DNA from: Macrostomum hystrix
Taxonomy: Eukaryota > Platyhelminthes > Macrostomidae
Direction: 5' to 3'
NCBI GenBank assembly: GCA_950097015.1
Contig: CATNEN010000007.1
Location: 10,665,001 to 10,729,000 of the forward strand
DNA: 64,000 nucleotides
In this document: in pieces, positions 59,290-64,000 of the stretch
Numbering within the stretch: position 1 is the first letter of the stretch
Layout of the letters: each line of letters starts with the position of its first letter
Made by a program: the position numbers and the translations under genes
The notes under the pieces: model-generated
Databases searched by the model: none
What the model was told of the DNA's origin: nothing
Seen by the model: only the letters and a program-made list of their open reading frames with translations

Positions 59290-62200
59290 ATGGCGCGCGT
59301 GGCATGCCTCAGCGGATGCATTTCAGCCAGGCAGCAATGGCGCAGCTCAGACAGCGGGGTGACAATGGCTGCGGAACAGTTCCAAATTGCTGCGCCCCGC
59401 ACCGACAGGGCTGCCAGGCTGGAAGGACAGAAGCTGAGCGCCCGAGGCGGCCAGCAGCGCCGTCTCGACCTGTTGGCGCCTCCCCCGCTGCGTCTTTTTG
59501 ACTCTGCTGCTGAGGCCGGCGAGCTCAACGAAGTGGCATCATTTGTCGTGTCGCCCAGGTCACCGTTTGCGCCTCCGCCGCCGCCACAGCCGACACCGAC
59601 TGCTTTTTCAGTGGATGGTGAGGGCGGCTGGCTGCAGTGGTCGCGTGATCGGCGACGCTGCGACACGGAGGCCTCGATCGAGGTGGAGCTGCCAGCACTG
59701 CCGTCGCACTCCCAGAAGCAGGCCGCTGCCGTCAAGTGTATTGGCGGTCGAGGCGGGCGGCGCGGTCGGCATCGGCGGCGAAATCACAAGCCGGACGAGC
59801 CGGAGCTGACGCCGGCGCAGTGGAGCCGCCTGCTGGCCTTCTGGCAGCACCCGCTATTCGTCCGATGCCGGCAGACCGCGCTGCTGCTCCTGACACTGGC
59901 AGTCGTAACGGGCGTCACCAGCATCAGCAGTCGCTCCTGGACCTTCCACATGATGGGTGAGCCGTCATTAATCAGTGTGTCACTCCGCCAGTGTCACTCC
60001 GCCAGTGTGTCACTCCACCAGTGTGTCACTCCACCAGTGTCACTCCAACAGTGTGTCACTCCGCCAGTGTCACTCTAACAGTTTCACTCCGTCAGTGTCA
60101 CTCTAACAGTGTGTCACTCCGCCAGTGTCACTCCACCAGTGTGTCACTCCACCAGTGTCACTCCAACAGTGTGTCACTCCAACAGTGTGTCACTCCAACA
60201 GTGTGTCACTCCACCAGTGTGTCACTCCAACAGTGTGTCACTCCAACAGTGTGTCACTCCAACAGTGTGTCACTCCGCCAGTGTCACTCTAACAGTGTCA
60301 CTCCGCCAGTGTCACTCCAACAGTGTGTCACTCCGCCAGTGTCACTCCACCAGTCTCCAACAGTGTGTCACTCCACCAGTGTGTCTCTCCACCAGTGTGT
60401 CACTCCACCAGTGTCACTCCACCAGTGTGTCACTCCACCAGTGTGTCACTCCACCAGTGTGTCACTCCACCAGTGTCACTCCGCCAGTGTGTCACTCCGC
60501 CAGTGTGTCACTCAATCGCTGAGCCACTTTAACGGACTTGAAATCGGAAATTCCTCCAGTCGAACCCTTCCAGAATGCATTTTTGTGCTCAGGCTGTCAG
60601 TTGTCTCACACTCGGTCCTCCCGCTAATGTCCCTCAGACTTTGTGAAAAACAGCAGAGCCAGTTTGATCCCAATCCACAATTCTTCCCGTCGCACTCTGC
60701 CTCCTGGGAAATTTTCGCTTGCGTGGAGAAGCCGCCAATTCACACGCCGGAGAGCCTAGGGCAATGCAAAAATGCAGTATCCATGCAGTATCCATGCAGT
60801 ATCCATGCAGTATCCATGTAGTATCCATGCCGTATCCATGCAGTATCCATGCAGTATCCATGCCGTATCCATGCCGTATCCATGCAGTATCCATGCGAGT
60901 ACATGGACATGTAGCTCCGGTTTCGAGGCCTCTAAAACGGGTATGAGGTTTACTCAGATCAAGGAAGTTAGACAGCAGAAAAAGAGCAGAAAGGACGGTG
61001 AGCATCGGAAGAAAGCAACGATTCTGTACATGAAGTTGTATTTACTTGGATGCTTGTTCAATTTTTAGCCCTAATTTTTCTGTTTTTTTCTGAACTTAAA
61101 AGAAAAGTTAAGTTAAGTTTTCTTAACTTAAGGACAGGGCGCTGAAGTCGTGAAGGCTTGTAACTGGGCATTGAAACAAGTGCAAGTATAGGCAAATGAG
61201 CAAATACTTGTAGGTTAGAGCAAAGAGGAAAATTTGTAAACTAAACAAGTAAAATAGGTCAGTTTCACCGATCAGAGCAGCTGAGCTAATGATGGAGCAG
61301 CTGAGCTAATGGAGGAGCAGCTGAGCTAATGGATGGAGCAGCTGAGCTAATTATGGAGCGGCTGAGGTAATGATGGAGCAGCTGAGCTAATGGATGGAGC
61401 AGCTGAGCTAATGATGGAGCAGCTGAGCTAATGGATGGAGCAGCTGAGCTAATGGATGGAGCAGCTGAGCTAATGGATGGAGCAGCTGAGCTAATGGATG
61501 GAGCAGCTGAGCTAATGATGGAGCAGCTGAGCTAATGGATGGAGCAGCTGAGCTAATGGATGGAGCAGCTGAGCTAATGGATGGAGCAGCTGAGCTAATG
61601 GATGGAGCAGCTGAGCTAATGGATGGAGCAGCTGAGCTAATGGATGGAGCAGCTGAGCTAATGGATGGAGCAGCTGAGCTAATGATGGAGCAGCTGAGCT
61701 AATGGATGGAGCAGCTGAGCTAATGGATGGAGCAGCTGAGCTAATGGATGGAGCAGCTGAGCTAATGGAGGGAGCAGCTGTGCTAATGGATGGAGCAGCT
61801 GAGCTAATTATGGAGCGGCTGAGGTAATGGATGGAGCAGCTGAGCTAATGGATGGAGCAGCTGAGCTAATGGAGGGAGCAGCTGTGCTAATGGATGGAGC
61901 AGCTGAGCTAATGGATTGAGCAGCTGAGCTAATGGATGGAGCAGCTGAGCTAATGGATGGAGCAGCTGAGCTAATGGATGGAGCAGCTGAGCTAATGGAT
62001 GGAGCAGCTGAGCTAATGGATGGAGCAGCTGAGCTAATGGATGGAGCAGCTGAGCTAATGGATGGAGCAGCTGAGCTAATGGAGGGAGCAGCTGTGCTAA
62101 TGGATGGAGCAGCTGAGCTAATTATGGAGCGGCTGAGGTAATGGATGGAGCAGCTGAGCTAATGGATGGAGCAGCTGAGCTAATGGATGGAGCAGCTGTG

Positions 62201-64000
62201 CTAATGGATGGAGCAGCTGAGCTAATTATGGAGCGGCTGAGGTAATGGATGGAGCAGCTGAGCTAATGGATGGAGCAGCTGAGCTAATGGATGGAGCAGC
62301 TGAGCTAATGGATGGAGCAGCTGAGCTAATGGATGGAGCAGCTGAGCTAATGATGGAGCAGCTGAGCTAATGGATGGAGCAGCTGAGCTAATGGATGGAG
62401 CAGCTGAGCTAATGGATGGAGCAGCTGAGCTAATGGATGGAGCAGCTGAGCTAATGGATGGAGCAGCTGAGCTAATGGATGGAGCAGCTGAGCTAATGGA
62501 TGGAGCAGCTGAGCTAATGATGGAGCAGCTGAGCTAATGGATGGAGCAGCTGAGCTAATGGATGGAGCAGCTGAGCTAATGGATGGAGCAGCTGAGCTAA
62601 TGGAGGGAGCAGCTGTGCTAATGGATGGAGCAGCTGAGCTAATTATGGAGCGGCTGAGGTAATGGATGGAGCAGCTGAGCTAATGGATGGAGCAGCTGAG
62701 CTAATGGAGGGAGCAGCTGTGCTAATGGATGGAGCAGCTGAGCTAATGGATTGAGCAGCTGAGCTAATGGATGGAGCAGCTGAGCTAATGGATGGAGCAG
62801 CTGAGCTAATGGATGGAGCAGCTGAGCTAATGGATGGAGCAGCTGAGCTAATGGATGGAGCAGCTGAGCTAATGGATGGAGCAGCTGAGCTAATGGATGG
62901 AGCAGCTGAGCTAATGGAGGGAGCAGCTGTGCTAATGGATGGAGCAGCTGAGCTAATTATGGAGCGGCTGAGGTAATGGATGGAGCAGCTGAGCTAATGG
63001 ATGGAGCAGCTGAGCTAATGGATGGAGCAGCTGAGCTAATTATGGAGCGGCTGAGGTAATGGATGGAGCAGCTGAGCTAATGGATGGAGCAGCTGAGCTA
63101 ATGGATGGAGCAGCTGTGCTAATGGATGGAGCAGCTGAGCTAATGGATGGAGCAGCTGAGCTAATGATGGAGCAGCTGAGCTAATGATGGAGCAGCTGAG
63201 CTAATTATGGAGCGGCTGAGGTAATGGATGGGCTACTAGCGGATGGGCTATAGGCTGAGCAGTGGGTGAAAAATTTTAACCGGCCCTGTTTCGAAAACTG
63301 TCAAACATAATGGGAAAAAGCTAATTTCTGCATCGCTCTACTAGGCAGTAGCACAGACAGTGAAAGCAGACAGAAAAGCTGCAGTTTTTCATTTCCGTTA
63401 ACTGAAGCCACTACCCGCTGTTACCCGCAGACAATTCTACCCAGGTGATATCTGGCCTGTGGGACACATGCTTCCTGGCCAATGGCACCTGCGTGCACAA
63501 CTTCCAGCTGCACTCCCAGCACAGTGATGCTCACGGTGAGTTACCTGCCGCTGTTGCTACACAGCTACATAACTACTCATTTAAGCTGAGGGAGAAACTC
63601 AAAGGGAACGCCTATAATTGTATGATGAAGTGTGTTCTCAGCCTCTCAAAATCTTCAGCCTGCACTTTCTGAGCCTTCCTCCTTCAATGCTGGTGGCATT
63701 GGGTTGGGAACTTTACCCCCACTCCCAGCTCCACCCACCCCCAGTGCGACAATCGCCTGACCGGCTGCCGGCCTGAAAACTTCCGGCAGGCAGTCAAGGC
63801 GTCGGCAGCGCCTCCAGGACTGCCGCCCTCCCCGTCGCTGCCTGTCACTTTCCCCGCCACGCCCGCTTCGGGTTCCGGAGCGTCCCCACTTCAGCCGCTG
63901 CCCCCTTCCTCCCCCAATATTCCCTCCTTCAAACTCATCTTTCTCTCTCCTTTGCGTTACAGACTCTCCCTGCCCGCACTTCCACCGCCACAGCTCCGGC
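59290..64000 (+). CDS. claudin/PMP22-superfamily membrane protein with long N-terminal extension (partial, runs off the window)
   Basis: Exons 59290-59956, 63431-63535 and 63963 onwards, all phase 1, continuing past the window end. Residues 1-190 are a Pro/Ala/Arg-rich, probably cytoplasmic extension ending in basic residues (GRGGRRGRHRRR). One membrane segment follows (TALLLLTLAVVTGVTSIS), then an extracellular loop with the superfamily signature W, GLW, C, C (SWTFHM, then ISGLWDTCFLANGTC) and two N-glycosylation sites (NST, NGT). The later three membrane segments should lie beyond 64000. Claudins, PMP22/EMP and calcium-channel gamma subunits share this loop; I cannot separate them from this part. 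I took the first in-frame ATG; ATG at 59365 is possible. Such a long N-terminus is unusual for the family. The first intron is 3.5 kb, filled with three arrays. Confidence 0.72.
59973..60524. repeat. 14/16-bp minisatellite in claudin-like intron 1
   Basis: About 37 copies of TGTGTCACTCCACCAG (16 bp) and a 14-bp form lacking TG, with CCGCC/CCAAC variants. It begins about 17 bases past the donor at 59957. Confidence 0.92.
60775..60900. repeat. 11-bp minisatellite in claudin-like intron 1
   Basis: About 11 copies of TATCCATGCAG, with TGCCG and TGTAG variants. Confidence 0.9.
61270..63232. repeat. 20/21-bp minisatellite with higher-order blocks in claudin-like intron 1
   Basis: About 94 copies of a 21-bp unit (GGATGGAGCAGCTGAGCTAAT is the full 21; key part GAGCAGCTGAGCTAAT), with 20-bp forms. 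A block with the same order of variants recurs about 835 bp apart (61932-62141 and 62767-62976). Confidence 0.94.

Overview
This looks like a window of nuclear DNA from an invertebrate animal. The genes have spliced coding exons with GT-AG introns, poly(A) signals, a nicotinic-type receptor, SUFU, PDE4 and a claudin-like protein. A universal-stress-protein gene (present in flatworms, cnidarians and molluscs, absent from vertebrates), a tRNA-derived SINE and tandem repeats in almost every intron fit a repeat-rich lophotrochozoan such as a free-living flatworm. That assignment is an inference; no species marker is visible. Coding exons are GC-rich with GC-ending codons, while some intergenic stretches are strongly AT-rich.

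Layout: PDE4-type cAMP phosphodiesterase (+, 1131-5889); a small secreted Cys-rich protein (+, 7800-9183); a repeat-filled intergenic region with one SINE (9.2-15.7 kb); a 17-exon ERICH3-like protein with a C-terminal PLAT domain and a roughly 680-residue Gln/Pro tract (-, 15794-30253); a head-to-head AT-rich spacer; a nicotinic acetylcholine receptor-like alpha subunit (+, 31074-41129); an intronless universal stress protein (-, 42377-42907); Suppressor of Fused (-, 45217-48040, first exon not located); an ILVBL/acetolactate-synthase-like thiamine-diphosphate enzyme (-, 51222-54127); an AT-rich, array-free 4-kb block and a second SINE (54.1-58.3 kb); and a claudin/PMP22-superfamily protein with a long N-terminal extension (+, 59290 to beyond the window end). 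Exon-intron models were built by hand from family similarity and checked for splice phase. Every junction in PDE4, the receptor, the ILVBL-like gene and the ERICH3-like gene keeps frame.

The genes do not form an operon or a single pathway. PDE4, the receptor and SUFU are separate signalling components (cAMP, cholinergic, Hedgehog), and the ERICH3-like protein is probably ciliary. The dominant feature is about 37 distinct minisatellite arrays covering roughly 40% of the window. Each has its own unit sequence (11-46 bp), most lie inside introns, and several begin within a few bases of the 5' splice site. One array is itself coding (the Gln/Pro tract). These arrays create many long false open reading frames, which are not annotated as genes.
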